64,000 nt of DNA from Poecilobothrus nobilitatus (Eukaryota; Arthropoda; Insecta; Diptera; Dolichopodidae). Position numbers and translations under genes: made by a program. The DNA lies in the NCBI GenBank assembly GCA_947095535.1, contig OX352772.1:318752018-318816017 (forward strand), read 5' to 3'. Within the stretch, counting starts at the first letter, position 1; every line of letters begins with the position of its first letter. A model generated the notes under the pieces. The model was not told where the DNA came from. It searched no databases and saw only the letters and a program-made list of their open reading frames with translations. Shown piece after piece: positions 12,191-23,229 of the stretch.

Positions 12191-12780
12191 TTTTTTCAAA
12201 TTTCTTTTGGAAATGTGCAAAAAAGTATTACAAAATTTCGAATAAAAATAACTAATAATTTAAAAATTTAATAAGGTTCTTAGATGTTTTAAAATTAAAT
12301 TTTATGTAAAATTCAAGAACCTTAATTAATTTGAAAGAAATTATTATACATTAAATTAAGTTTGTATTAGTTTATTAAATGAAAAAAGAGTTTAATATTT
12401 TGAAAATGATATTTAGACTTTAGATATAAGGTAATTGATACTAATAAATTTATGTTGATTGCAGTACTGATTACGCTGATTATTTGTTTTACTGAGTAGT
12501 TTGGTTGATTGGTGTACTGAGTTGTTCGGATATGCAGACTAAATTAATTTTGTAAGCTTTTCTGATGACCTAATTGTAAGAGGGAATTGATCGGGAAAAC
12601 TGCTCACCACTGCTATTTCACTTTTAATTTGAATATTATAATAGATAAAGCTTTGATGCAGGATCTCTACTGTACTAGCAAACTCATCATGAGTTCACCG
12701 ATGAGCTTATTATGAGCGATTCTTTTTCTAAATAAAAAATTAAAAATAAAATAGGTGCAATTTTTTTTTAAATCAAAACA
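12191..12780. other. AT-rich spacer
   Basis: No gene seen. TGAGTT/ATGAGC-type short repeats occur near 12685..12720 and again near 13465..13520. Confidence 0.4.
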
Positions 12781-12788
12781 TTTAAAAT

Positions 12789-13148
12789 ATAAGGAGCATA
12801 GAACATTCACTAAGTAATTTTTATTTATGTTTGACTAAGCTTCAGTTTCGTGAATAATTAATTTCACTAAGCCGTTTACTCAGCTGTAGCTATTGTACAA
12901 GATTATGAGACATCTCTTTTATTTCTACGCAATCTATTACCTTATATGTACAAAGATTAATTACAATATGATATTAATTATAATTTATAGGATATATATG
13001 CGTATTTTTAATTTAATTATATATTATAAGAAAAATGTCAATTAGTTTTTATTAATCTATAAGACCCAGTAGGAGTTTGAACTCGAGACATTACGTATGA
13101 AAAGACCGTGTCTTAACAACTGTGGGAACCAGCTAGTGGGCTGGATAT
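12789..13148 (-). mobile_element. SINE-A, copy 1
   Basis: The head (13066..13145 in reverse) is tRNA-like: CCAGC...GTTAAGACACGGTC, a CTTTTCA-like anticodon region and B-box-like GAGTTCAAACTCC. It most resembles a tRNA-Glu-type source, but this is tentative. The body contains ATTATAATTAATATCATATTG, GCTACAGCTGAG and TCACTAAGCGG-like blocks shared with copies at 20.5 and 33.4 kb. The 3' part shares 'CTTAGTGAATGTTCTATGCTCC'-like sequence. Confidence 0.65.
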
Positions 13149-13676
13149 AATGTATAAGAAATATAAAATATAGAAGAATAAAACTTTAATTTTCCTTAAA
13201 TAATTCTCATCTAAAATTTACTTTTAAATTGTTAACTACCCTTTAAAGTAAAAATAAAATAAATAAAATGCGTTTAACAAGTTGTGAAGATAAATTAAAT
13301 TTTATACTTATTTCATCAAACAACACATAATTGAAATGCAATAAAAGTTACAAATTTTTTTTTCAAATATAATAATTAGCTGTGCATACGAAATTATTAC
13401 GAAAAGTATACGAGGCCAAATAATTCAACCCAATAATCAGTCAGTATACTCAGTAGAAATAATGATGAGTTACCGCATGCGTTTAATAAAATGCTCATCA
13501 AGTGACTCATCAGTTCTCTAATTTGCTTAAAATGTGCTTCAGAAAAACTTATAATTAAACATAATAAACAAAAATAAAATTTGACAATGAGCCGTTGCAT
13601 AACTAAATTCAAAAATCATTAATGAGTTCATTAGTTTTATAGTTTTGTTCTAGACTTATATACAATAAATATTTAT
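13149..13676. other. AT-rich spacer
   Basis: No supported gene. The minus-strand 71-codon frame at 13397..13612 has no recognisable motif. Confidence 0.4.
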
Positions 13677-14752
13677 TATACCCTACACATTAAGTATAGG
13701 GTATATTAACTTTGGTATGGTGTTTGTAACCACCAAAAGGAAGCGAGTTTGGTATAGGCATGTATATATATTCTGAATCAGAATCACCTCAGGAGTCGAT
13801 TTAGCGATGTCCGTCCGTCCGTTCGTACGCACGATAACTCAAAAAATAATAACGCTATCTTGATGAAATTTATACTGTAGGTTAACAATGACTAAGGTAA
13901 GGCGGGGATTGTAAATGGGCGAAATCGGACCATGCGTTCGAGTACCTCCCATACAACTCCCAATACCGAATACGCATATCTTCGAAATTATTAAAGATAG
14001 AAACTTAAAATTTTGTACGAGGGTGTGTTTTCCTGAATCCCTGATATGCCTAAAATTTGAGATGAATTGGAGTGGTTGTTCGGGTACCTCCCATACAAAT
14101 CTCAAAACCGAACAAGCATATATTCGAAATTAATAAAGATAGAAACTTCAAATTTGGTACTAGGGTGTTGTGTCCTGAATCCCTTATTTGCTGAAAACTT
14201 GAGATGAATTGGAGGAGCTATTCGGGTACCTCCCATACAACTCCCAAAAACGAACAAGTATATCTTCGAAATTAATAAAGATAGGAACTTCAAATTTGAT
14301 ACTAGGGTGTTGTTTCCTGAATCCCTCATTTGTCCAAAATTTAAGATGAATTAGAATTTAAGAATTTAAGATGAATGCATTAGGTTGTTCGGGTATCTGC
14401 CACACAACTCCCAAGACCAAACAAGCATATCTTCGAAATTAATAAATATATAAACTTAAAATTTGATATAAGAATATTCTACTCTGTTGATGTCTCTAAA
14501 ATTTGAGATGAATTGGGGTGGTGGTCCGCGTGCCTTCACACACTTCCCAAGACCTAAGAAGCTTATTTTCGAATTTAATAAAGACAGAAATCTGAAATCT
14601 TGTACAAAGGTTGTAAAAGCATTTATTTTTTTAGCTTAGTTATATTAAATACTTAACTAAAATAACTTATGGATTTTTAATTTAATTTGAATTTTTTAGG
14701 TGTAGGGTATAAATAAGTCGGTTACATCGACTTACTGTTACTTTTACTTGTT
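13677..14752 (+). mobile_element. Mini-me-like non-autonomous element, copy 2 (1.1 kb, internal tandem repeats)
   Basis: Subterminal inverted repeats TATACCCTACA (13677..13687) and TGTAGGGTATA (14701..14711) are exact complements. The 3' hairpin has stem AAGTCG (14715..14720)/CGACTT (14728..14733). A GTATATATATTC run, the core GAGTCGATTTAGCGATGTCC and GTCCGTCCG follow the left end. The interior holds about four and a half direct repeats of roughly 141 to 167 bp, starting near 13967, 14108, 14252 and 14419, each with 'CATATCTTCGAAATTAATAAA' and 'CTCCCATACAACTCCCAA'-like blocks. It has no coding capacity; 70 to 90-codon frames here are products of the repeats. Confidence 0.75.
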
Positions 14753-15386
14753 TTTAATTTAAAATTGGACTTGTGTTAGTTTTTGTATAAAATCCCCCGT
14801 CCCCTTGCCAAAAATGTTAGAACAGTGATGATCCTTTGTTATTAGGGTAGTTTTACTTATATTCCATTATTTTAATATAGTTTGTTAAAAAAAATTAATT
14901 AATATTAATATATAATATAAAAATATAATATTATATTAATTTATCATAATAGTGCCGTAACTGTAATTGTTTATTTTATTTAAAAGATAAATGAATGTAT
15001 GAATAAATGAATTTGTTTTTGATTAATATAAAAAAAAAAAAAAGTCAACCTCAGGTTTAAATTTAAATTTCAATTAAATATCTACAAATTAAATAAAAAA
15101 GGACGCAAACCAAAAAAAAAAAAACATTTTATAAAATTTAAAACTAATAGAAGATTATTAATTTGTGGTTAAAAAAATTAATGTGAAAAATAAAAAATAA
15201 AATGTGTAAAGTGTCGGAAGTGAATTTTTTTTTTTTTTTTTTTTGTAAATTAATTGTGGGCTTACAGGAAAACCTCATTGTATATAATATTATTATGTAT
15301 TATATTAATTTTAAATTTTCTTTAATTGTTTTTATATATTGTAATAAATTTTATATTTTTAATTTTTCGACATTTAAATTTTGAAA
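14753..15386. other. AT-rich spacer
   Basis: Homopolymer-rich. Small frames at 15202..15514 translate T runs and are not credible genes. Confidence 0.4.
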
Positions 15387-15431
15387 TTTTTTTTTTTTTT
15401 TTTAGTGCATTTCTCTGCCACATAAATGTGA
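15387..15431 (-). mobile_element. SINE-B 3' end fragment
   Basis: T run then AGTGCATTTCTCTGCCACAT and AAATGT. This is the reverse complement of the last ~35 bp and poly(A) of SINE-B (compare 19745..19778 and 30525..30573). Only the 3' end is present, as expected for severe 5' truncation. Confidence 0.65.
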
Positions 15432-15837
15432 ACAATTTTGAAATTGATATTTATACCCGTATGAACTATGTTCAAGGGTATAATAAATTTGCCATTACGT
15501 TTGTGACACCTTAAAGGAGTCGAGCTAGATATAGTGTCAAAGGTATGGATCGGCTCAGAATCGAATTCTGAGTCGATTAAACCATGTACGTCCGTCCGTC
15601 CGTCCGTCCGCACGATAACTCAAAAAATAAAGGAGCTAGGGGGCTGAAATTTTTTTTACGTCACTTTTGCAAAATTGTTAGTTTTGCTATTTAAATCCAA
15701 CATTTTCGGTCGGCGGGTTCGAGTAGCTGCCATACAACTTCTATCTTTATATAGAAATAACTCAGTATCTATTCAAGCTAGGTTTCTGAAATTTTGCAAA
15801 TGATGATCAAGTTTTATGGCAACAACTTCTGTAAAAT

Positions 15838-16340
15838 TTGGTTGTGCTGGTGCAGCGGGTTCGGGTAGCTGTCATACAACTTCTCCGTTTAAATGAGAAT
15901 AACTCAGTGTTTATTGAAGATAGGAATCTGAAATTTAGTAAAGAGGTGTCGAGTTACATGCCAACAACTTTTGTAAAATTTGGTTGGTCTAGAGCAGCCG
16001 GTTCAGGCTTCTTGCACCTCTTGGAACCTAATGAAGCTAGGCGTCTGAAGTTTTGCAAATGATGATCAAGTTTTATGGCAACAACTTTTGTAAAATTTGG
16101 TTGTGGTGGTGCGGCGGGTTCGGGTAGCTGCCATACAACTTCTCCGTTTAAACGAGAATAACTCGGTGTTTATTGAAGCTAGGAATTTGAAATTTAGTAA
16201 AGAGGTGTCGAGTTACATGCCAACAACTTTTGTAAAATTTGGTTGGTCTAAAGCAGCCGGTTCAGGCTTCTTGCACCTCTTGGAACCTAATGAAGCTAGG
16301 CGTCTGAAATCTTGCAAATGATGATCAAGTTTTATGGCAA
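15838..16340 (+). repeat. Two ~259-bp tandem repeats
   Basis: GGTTGTGCTGGTGCAGCGGG at about 15839 and GGTTGTGGTGGTGCGGCGGG at about 16098 begin two units of about 259 bp, nearly identical through 'GATGATCAAGTTTTATGGCA'. They sit directly 5' of the 307-bp array. Confidence 0.75.
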
Positions 16341-16426
16341 CAACTTCTGCAAAATTTGGTTGTGGTAGTGCGACGGGTTCGGATAGCTGCCATACAACTT
16401 CTTTTTTTAAATGAAAATAACTCAGT

Positions 16427-17340
16427 GTCCGTCCGCACGATAACTCAAAAAATTAAGGAGCTAGGAGGCTGAATTTTTTTTTACGTCACTTTTACAAAAT
16501 TGTTAGTTTTGCTATTTAACTCCAGCATTTTCGGCCGCCGGGTTCGAGTAGCTGCCATACAACTTCTTTCTTTAAATGAAAATAACCCAGTGTCTATTCT
16601 ATCTAGGTATCTGAAATTTTGCAAATGATGATCGAGTTTTATGGCAACAACTTCTGCAAAATTTGGTGGTGGTGGTGCGACGGATTCGGATAGCTGCCAT
16701 ACAACTTCTTTTTTTAAATGAAAATAACTCAGTGTCCGTCCGCACGATAACTCAAAAAATAAAAGAGCTAGGAGGCTGACATTTTTTTTACGTCACTTTT
16801 GCAAAATTGTTAGTTTTGCTATTTAACTCCAGCATTTTCGGCCGCCGGGTTCGAGTAGCTGCCATACAATTTCTTTCTTTAAATGAAAATAACCCAGTGT
16901 CTATCCAATCTAGGTATCTGAAATTTTGCAAATGATGATCGAGTTTTATGGCAACAACTTCTGCAAAATTTGGTTGTGGTGGTGCGACGGGTTCGGATAG
17001 CTGCCATACAACTTCTTTTTTTAAATGAAAATAACTCAGTGTCCGTCCGCACGATAACTCAAAAAATAAAAGAGCTAGGAGGCTGACATTTTTTTTACGT
17101 CACTTTTGCAAAATTGTTAGTTTTGCTATTTAACTCCAGCTTTTTCGGCCGCCGGGTTCGAGTAGCTGCCATACAACTTCTTTCTGTAAATGAAAATAAC
17201 CCAGTGTCTATCCAATCTAGGTATCTGAAATTTTGCAAATGATGATCGAGTTTTATGGCAACAACTTCTGTAAAATTTGGTTGTGATGATATGACAGGTT
17301 CGGATAGTTGCCATACAACTTCTCTTTTTAAATGAAAATA
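16427..17340 (+). repeat. Three 307-bp tandem repeats
   Basis: Unit starts at 16427, 16734 and 17041 (GTCCGTCCGCACGATAACTC) are exactly 307 bp apart. The units are nearly identical by eye, differing by scattered single bases, which suggests recent amplification inside the mini-me-like element. Each unit contains its own GTCCGTCCG core, so the duplicated segment runs from one core to the next. Confidence 0.8.
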
Positions 17341-17655
17341 ACTCAGTGTCTATTGAAGCTAGCTATCTGAAATTTAGTGAAAAAGTGTCGAGTTGCATGC
17401 CAAAAACTTTTGTAAAACTTGATTGGTCTAAAGCAGCCGGTTCAGGCTTTTTGGAACTTAATGAAGCTAGGCGCAATAGATTCGGGTAGCTATCATACAA
17501 CTCCACAATTTACATAAATATATCTCTGTAGTTCGGTACTAAAACATCTGAATGTTTTTAAAAGATGATCAAGTTTTATAGAAACAGGATATATTACGTT
17601 CATACGGGTATCCCAGAGTTGACACAGTCTACTCTACTGCACTCTTCCTCGTTTT

Positions 17656-18484
17656 TATATAAAATTTTGATATACACACTATATAGATCAATCTATATAC
17701 ACTATCTATAGACACTATATAGATCACTTTTACGATTTAATGCAGGAAGTTACATTTGCATTATATTACAAAAAAATTTCTTATGAATTACAAACTTATT
17801 GGTAAAATAATTTGTTTAATAATTATGAAAATTTTCGTTTTTCGTATCTTTCACAACGTGCAAAATTATTATTTAGACGTAATTGCTTAAACTAAATAAG
17901 AACGTACAATGTACGACGTATAAAACGCCGTACGTCGATACCCTGACCATTTCCGAAATAAGAACTTGGTGTTTGTCAATTTTTTATGTTTTGAGAGAAA
18001 AATTAACTCAAAAGAAAATTATTTTAAATTGATATACAATGTAAACTTTAAAAAACAAAACAAATTCTTTGAGAGTAAAAATAGATGTCGGGTATTTCGG
18101 TTATTTTGATAAAAGAAATGTACTCTACTCTCCAGAGCTATTTATATTTTTTACTTACAAAGTATTTATTGTTTAAATAAAATTCTTTAGAATAATAATA
18201 AAATCTCCAGGACTTTTAGAACTTGCAGTGAGACATTGCAAATTTCTCTAGCAAAAAATTAAAAACAAAATTAATAATAGGAAGGTATATGATAAAATTA
18301 TAATTTATTCAAAAGAAACAATTTGAATCAATTGAAAATCAAAGAAATCTAATCTATGCACAATCTTTTAAATAAACTGAACTCAATTTTTTGGTGTGAG
18401 ATAAATTTAATTTAATTAAGGCCATCCTGCTGTGAAGCTTTACTTATAATAATGTTAAGAAAAAATAAAATTAAAAAGAATTAT
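17656..18484. other. AT-rich spacer
   Basis: 'CACTATATAGATCA' occurs twice at about 17677..17727. Otherwise no features seen. Confidence 0.4.
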
Positions 18485-19540
18485 CTGACTCATGGCGCAA
18501 TGGTTAAGTCGCCAACCTTTCAATCGAAGGGTCTTGGATTCAAACCCCGGTCAGGTCATAAATAAAAAAATATGTAGTAGTTTTATATCGTAATAATGTA
18601 TATCGTATAATCAATAGTAGTAATAATAACAATAATAATATTAAAAATAATATTAATAATAATAATAATAATAGTAATAATAATAATAACAATAATTATA
18701 ATAATAATAGCTGCTACAGTGGAGCCATATTTGGTTATATCATGCAAGTAAGGTGTTATATACTGCTGCATGTTGTAATTCACGGATGGCGCTGACTATG
18801 TAGTAAAATAATAACAATAATAATAATAATAATAATAATAGTAATAATAATAGCTGCGTACAGTAGAGCCATCTTTGGTTTATCATGCAAGTAAGGTGTT
18901 ATATACTGCTGCACGTTGTAATCCACTGATGGCGCTGACTCTGTGGTAAAATAATAATAATAATAGTACAATAATTAAATAGTATAATAAATAGTACAAT
19001 AATAATATAACAATAATTATAATAATAATAATAGTAATAATATAATAGCTACTACAGTGGGGCTATCTTTGGTTATATCATGCAAGTAAGGTGTTTTATA
19101 CTGCTGCACGTTGTAATCCACTGATGGTGCTGACTCTGTAGTAAAATAATAATAATATTAATAAGAATACTAATACCAATAATAGTAGCCGCTACAGTGA
19201 CAGTAGGGGTTGCCTTCAATAATTACCTCATGTAGTTATAGTTACTTACTACATGTTGTAACTGTTGTGACGGCTTTAGTCACTGTTAGCAAAATAATAA
19301 TAATAGGCGGATTCATTGTTTTCTTACAGTCCCACTCCCAATTCAATGTTTCTGTATCCATTTTCCTATCCTTTCCTATCCCTACTCCCTAGCCAATATA
19401 CTGCGTTCGCAGGTAAGGGTTTCATCCCACTATATTGGCTAAAGGGGGAGGTGGGTTTAGTCAGTAAGAATCTGACACTACCAAGGGGAAATTCTTGGTG
19501 TCTTTGCAAGATTCCCACCTCCCTTAGGAAAAAAAAAAAA
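18485..19540 (+). mobile_element. SINE-E: composite tRNA-headed retroposon (~1.05 kb)
   Basis: The tRNA-like head (18485..18560) has A-box-like TGGCGCAATGGTTAAG and B-box-like GGATTCAAACCCC, with CTGAC...GTCAG ends. Three modules of about 100 bp follow (about 18713, 18852, 19048), each starting near CTACAGT and ending CTGACTCTGTAGTA, separated by (TAA)n. A fourth divergent module lies at about 19187..19300. The tail (19325..19540) folds well: AGCCAATATA (19391..19400) with TATATTGGCT (19431..19440), and GGGAGGTGGG (19446..19455) with CCCACCTCCC (19514..19523). It ends in poly(A). A second copy (reverse) at 58001..58530 and a tail-only copy at 37094..37324 show it is a dispersed family. There is no coding capacity. 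Confidence 0.7.
18625..18712. repeat. (TAA)n/(AAC)n microsatellite
   Basis: Imperfect TAA repeats with CAA interruptions lie between the tRNA-like head and the first module of SINE-E. Similar tracts separate the other modules (about 18806..18850, 18950..19040, 19143..19185). Translations of these tracts as poly-Ile are artefacts. Confidence 0.8.
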
Positions 19541-19598
19541 TTACAAAGTAAAACTAATAAATTTAAATAATATAATTTAAAAATTTAATAAAATTTTT

Positions 19599-19778
19599 GG
19601 GCCTCGGTGGCCTAGTCGGTAAGAGCGTATAAAATACGCTGTAAACACCGAGGGAGTGTGGGTTCGAATCCCACACACGACGTAAGTGTATTCCACTTTA
19701 CGACATTTACAGCCACGCCTGAACAGGAAAGGCTATGTAATTTTTTATGTGGCAGAGAAATGCATTAAAAAAAAAAAA
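19599..19778 (+). mobile_element. SINE-B, copy 1 (complete)
   Basis: The head has GCCTCGGTGGCCTAGTCGGT (A-box-like) and GTGGGTTCGAATCCCACAC (B-box and arm). The body is 'ACGACATTTACAGCCACGCC', 'TGAACAGGAAAGGCTATGTAA', and the end ATGTGGCAGAGAAATGCATT plus poly(A). It is about 180 bp long. tRNA-derived, pol III type. It sits 58 bp after the end of SINE-E. Confidence 0.75.
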
Positions 19779-20520
19779 TTTTTTTTTGACATATTTTTAT
19801 GTGAAATTTAAAAGTTCTGAAAAAATTATTAAACGTGATTATAAACGAAACGATTATAATAAATAAATAAATAATAAATAATTGATAGCGATACAAAATT
19901 GTTTATTGAGGTACTGATGCATTTTTTATTTTTTAGACTTATTTTTAGACTTAATCAAACATTTTTTTTAGTAAATTTTAAACTTTGATCAGGAAAATTC
20001 TGTAGAAATCTTATTAATTTATTCTACAATTTTTACTTTAACTGAAGATTTTTTTACTTTAATTGAAGATATTTTTACTAAGCATAGTATTCAGATTATA
20101 TCTCAGCTCAAAAAAATTTAGTTTTATATGGGTTTTATATCAAAATTTTTCTCGGTAAAAACTTTTTAATAAATTTTTTCAAGTTTTTTTCTAGTAGTAC
20201 CCAGCTTAGTACGCCAAGAAAAATATATGGTTCAAGACACTTCAAAACAAACAATTGTTTACAAAATTTAATATTACTAGGGGTCCTGTGGCTGGTGTTT
20301 AAGTAAAATAGATATTATTAAGTAATATAGATATTATTAAAATAGATATTATTTTACCGTGACATCTAAATTAGAAAAAAATAGTATGGGATACAAAATT
20401 TCTTGATTCCAAAAGACAACAAAAAAAAAACATGATTCTAAACATACATATGTATGTTATATGTTATTGTAGATTTTTTAATAGAAAATCGTATCCAAAT
20501 ATGTTTTTTTTTCCTTGCCA
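19779..20520. other. AT-rich spacer
   Basis: Unfeatured, with direct repeats of 'ATAGATATTATTAA' at about 20305..20350. Confidence 0.4.
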
Positions 20521-20521
20521 C

Positions 20522-20917
20522 TCCAATGAGGAGTATAGGATATCCACTCAGTCATTTATTATTCATATTTGACTAAACTTCAGTTTCGTGGATCATTAAT
20601 TTCACTAAGCCGTTGTGTTAATTTCACTAAGCCGTTCACTAAGCCGTTAGTCTTGTACAATAGCTAAAACTCTGCTGTAGCTATTGTACAAGACTAAGAC
20701 GTTTCTTTTTATTTCTACGCCATCTATTATATCTTATACAAGAATTCGGGTTTTGTTATTGTTTTTATTGTATAGCTATTACAATATGATATTAATTATA
20801 ATTTATAGGACATATAAACTTTTTTTTTTATTAATCTATATGACCCAGTCGGGGTTTGCCTCGAGACCTCTAGTATGAAAGGCCAGTGTCTTAACTACTA
20901 CACCATCAACTGGATAT
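20522..20917 (-). mobile_element. SINE-A, copy 2
   Basis: The reverse-strand head (20838..20915) has GTGTAGTAGTTAAGACACTG, CCTTTCATACTAGAGGTC and a B-box-like GGCAAACCCC. The body shares TATAAATTATAATTAATATC and AAATTAATGATCCACG-like blocks with copies 1 and 3. This copy has extra duplications of TTTCACTAAGCCGTT (20601..20650) and a perfect 20-bp inverted repeat at 20647..20697 not present in the others. Confidence 0.65.
20647..20697. repeat. Perfect 20-bp inverted repeat within SINE-A
   Basis: TTAGTCTTGTACAATAGCTA (20647..20666) is the exact reverse complement of TAGCTATTGTACAAGACTAA (20678..20697), with an 11-bp spacer. The corresponding stretch of the copy at 12.9 kb has only the right arm, so the left arm is a secondary inverted duplication. 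Confidence 0.8.
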
Positions 20918-21840
20918 GTACTAGCATTCAAAACTTAGCGGAATGTCATAATAGGTTGTGTGTGGCTGAAAACTACTAAATTATAATTATAAATTGGTTA
21001 TGACAATTACAACAAAAAAAAAAATTCTTTTTTTCTTTGAGCTGAGATATAACCTGAATACCAGTAAATAATTTTTATTTTAAGGACATTTTTATTTTAA
21101 TAAAAAATCTTTAATTTAACAATATATGTTATATATAAATATTTAATAAGTGTACATTGTATTTAATAATAATACACTACACTGCAAGCGAAATATCTTC
21201 AACATGTTCATGTAAAGTAAAAATTTCTTCATTTTAAATAAAAATGTCTTCAATTAAAGTAGGATATGTCTTCAGTTAAAATAAAAAATTTTTACATAAG
21301 TAATCCTTGCTCAAGAAAGTTATTTCACTTTTAATTTTAGCTAATATATAATAGATAATATAAAAAAATTAAAAAAACCAAAATTTTAATGTAAATATTA
21401 GAAAAATGATTCATTTTAAATTTTATAAAAGATTTTTCGCTTTTATTTTTATTTTATTTGTAAATATAAAATTAAAATTTAATTAAATATTACTAATATT
21501 TAACTGAGGTTGAATGATTTTTTTATATTAATATGATCCCATATTGATATTATGGTTTTTGAATATTTTTCATAAAAGTGTGTACTTTTATTTAATTTTA
21601 ATTTTTTATAAAGGTAGAAGTAGATAAAGGTAATTTTTTATATTATAATAATATGACGTTTAATAGTTTTGCTTGGATATTAATATTTAGTAGCGCTCAT
21701 ATCTACGAGTAGGTATATGCCAATTCCAATATAATACTAATTTTTTATTATATTAAAATGATTTTTATAATTTTTTTTTTTAATATACGATATATATGTA
21801 TATATTATGTAATGAATATAAAAATTTGTTTTTAAATGGT
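20918..21840. other. AT-rich spacer
   Basis: No gene recognised. Confidence 0.4.
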
Positions 21841-22830
21841 TTCGCAATATTGTATTACAGTTTTGCGAAATAACATCTAATGAAATAAAATCTAAAAGTA
21901 AACTAAAAATAAATAATGAAATAAATTCAAAAAGTATTTCATTCTGGTATTTTAAAACCCCGTTGCCGTGTGGCACATATATAACCTTAAAAAGTTATAC
22001 TTTTTTTATAAAAAATTAAAATTTATTATTAAATAAAAAAAATCTTTTCTTAAATTTTCTGAAAAAATGATAAAACCCGGTTTTGTAAACTTCGAATGTA
22101 CAAAGCAAAATTTTGGTTTTTATTAAATATAAAACAAAACGAAACTTAAATGCGGCTGAGTATCAGAATTATGCCACAACTAAACGTAAAAGTATAAATA
22201 ACTCTAAAATCACAGAAATTTAATTATTTTACATATCTAATATCTAAAAATAGTTCAAGTAAAAATATATAAAATATTTAAAATAGTTAAAACAAAATTT
22301 AAATAGCGTTTCAATAATTTGGTTAGATTGATTTTGGAAGCGGGAAGCTCGAATACATTATATAAGGGCCATGATATTGAAATATAAATTGAAAAATTAT
22401 AATTAGGAAGGATTTTATAGTTGATTACAAAATTTTGGGTTTAACGCTTTTTCGAGAATATGCTAACATGTGCAGTATATATATATGCGAGTCCCAATGG
22501 GATTTTTGACTTTGCACCATATATTTCCTTTATATGTATATTGTTTTAATGGATTTATAAGAAATATTTGATCCTTTTATAAAAAAAATATAGATAAATT
22601 ATTTTGATGGTTAATTCCTTTTTTTTTTTACATCTTATTTCATTTTTTCAAAATTTTTATTTTGTTTTTAGATTTCATTTAATTTCAATATTATATGGTA
22701 TTTTATTTATATTTAGATCTTATTTCACTAAATATGTTACTTCTCAATTTACTAAATATTAAAATTTTAGACCTTATTTCGTTTTAATCTTCAGATCTTA
22801 TTTCATTTGATGTTATTTCGCAGAGCCTTG
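21841..22830. mobile_element. Foldback-like element with subrepeated arms (~1 kb)
   Basis: The left arm TGCGAAATAACATC (21864..21877) plus AATGAAATAAAATCTAAAAG is inverted at the right end as GATCTTATTTCATTTGATG (22794..) plus TTATTTCGCA (to 22822). The right arm is extended (about 22620..22822) by several degenerate copies of 'AGATCTTATTTCATTT'. Arms built of short direct subrepeats recall foldback/Galileo-type elements. TTCGCAA (21841..21847) also pairs with TTGCGAA (21863..21869). The 79-codon minus frame at 21737..21976 has no motif. Confidence 0.5.
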
Positions 22831-23165
22831 TTTTACGCGTATAAAACAACCAAAAAAACTGAAAACTGAAAGCCAAGTTTTTTAAAATAAGGGTCTATAT
22901 CTAATGTATAGTTTCTGATAAAATATTTTTACTTTTTATATTACAGTAGATTCATATTATTACACATATATTAAGTTTAATTGTAAACATACAATTTTAT
23001 AACTGATATCGAGTTAAATTAATTTTTAAAATTTTATAGTTTAGTACTTAATTGCATGGTAGATGTGTTTCCAGTAATATAAAAAGAAAAGTTATTGCTT
23101 GCTCCTAGATAACTGAATAGTGGTAGACACGCATTCTACCATACAATCTACCATTCAAATATACA
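22831..23165. other. AT-rich spacer
   Basis: Nothing recognised. Confidence 0.4.
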
Positions 23166-23229
23166 AAAAATTGTTCTACCTCACAAATCCAAAACTTTAT
23201 CTCTTTAGATCTGAAAAAAGACAATTGAA

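Larger units (their letters stand above)
15453..17655 (+). mobile_element. Mini-me-like element, copy 3 (2.2 kb) with nested tandem repeats
   Basis: Exact 14-bp subterminal inverted repeats: ATACCCGTATGAAC (15453..15466) and GTTCATACGGGTAT (17598..17611). The 3' end continues CCCAGAGTTGACACAG and CTCTTCCTCGTTTTT, matching other copies. The core GAGTCGATTAAACCATG and GTCCG repeats lie at 15570..15610, followed by ATAACTCAAAAAATAAAGGA. The interior contains two units of about 259 bp (15838.., 16097..) and three of 307 bp (16427.., 16734.., 17041..). The 74-codon frames at 15838 and 16097 are duplicates of the repeat, not genes. Confidence 0.8.

Noticed and set aside
15838..16321. Two similar 74-codon frames in tandem
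   Set aside because: They are translations of the 259-bp non-coding repeat in a mini-me-like element. There is no motif, and neighbouring copies do not preserve the frame.
13677..17340. Regular repeats as a CRISPR array
   Set aside because: Units are 140 to 307 bp with no short repeat/unique spacer pattern, lie in transposable elements, and the sequence is eukaryotic.
18485..18560. Possible tRNA gene
   Set aside because: A- and B-box-like sequences are present, but arm pairing is poor and the sequence is the head of a dispersed retroposon. The same reasoning applies to the heads at 9873, 13145, 19599, 20915, 30407, 33377, 34861 and 56257.
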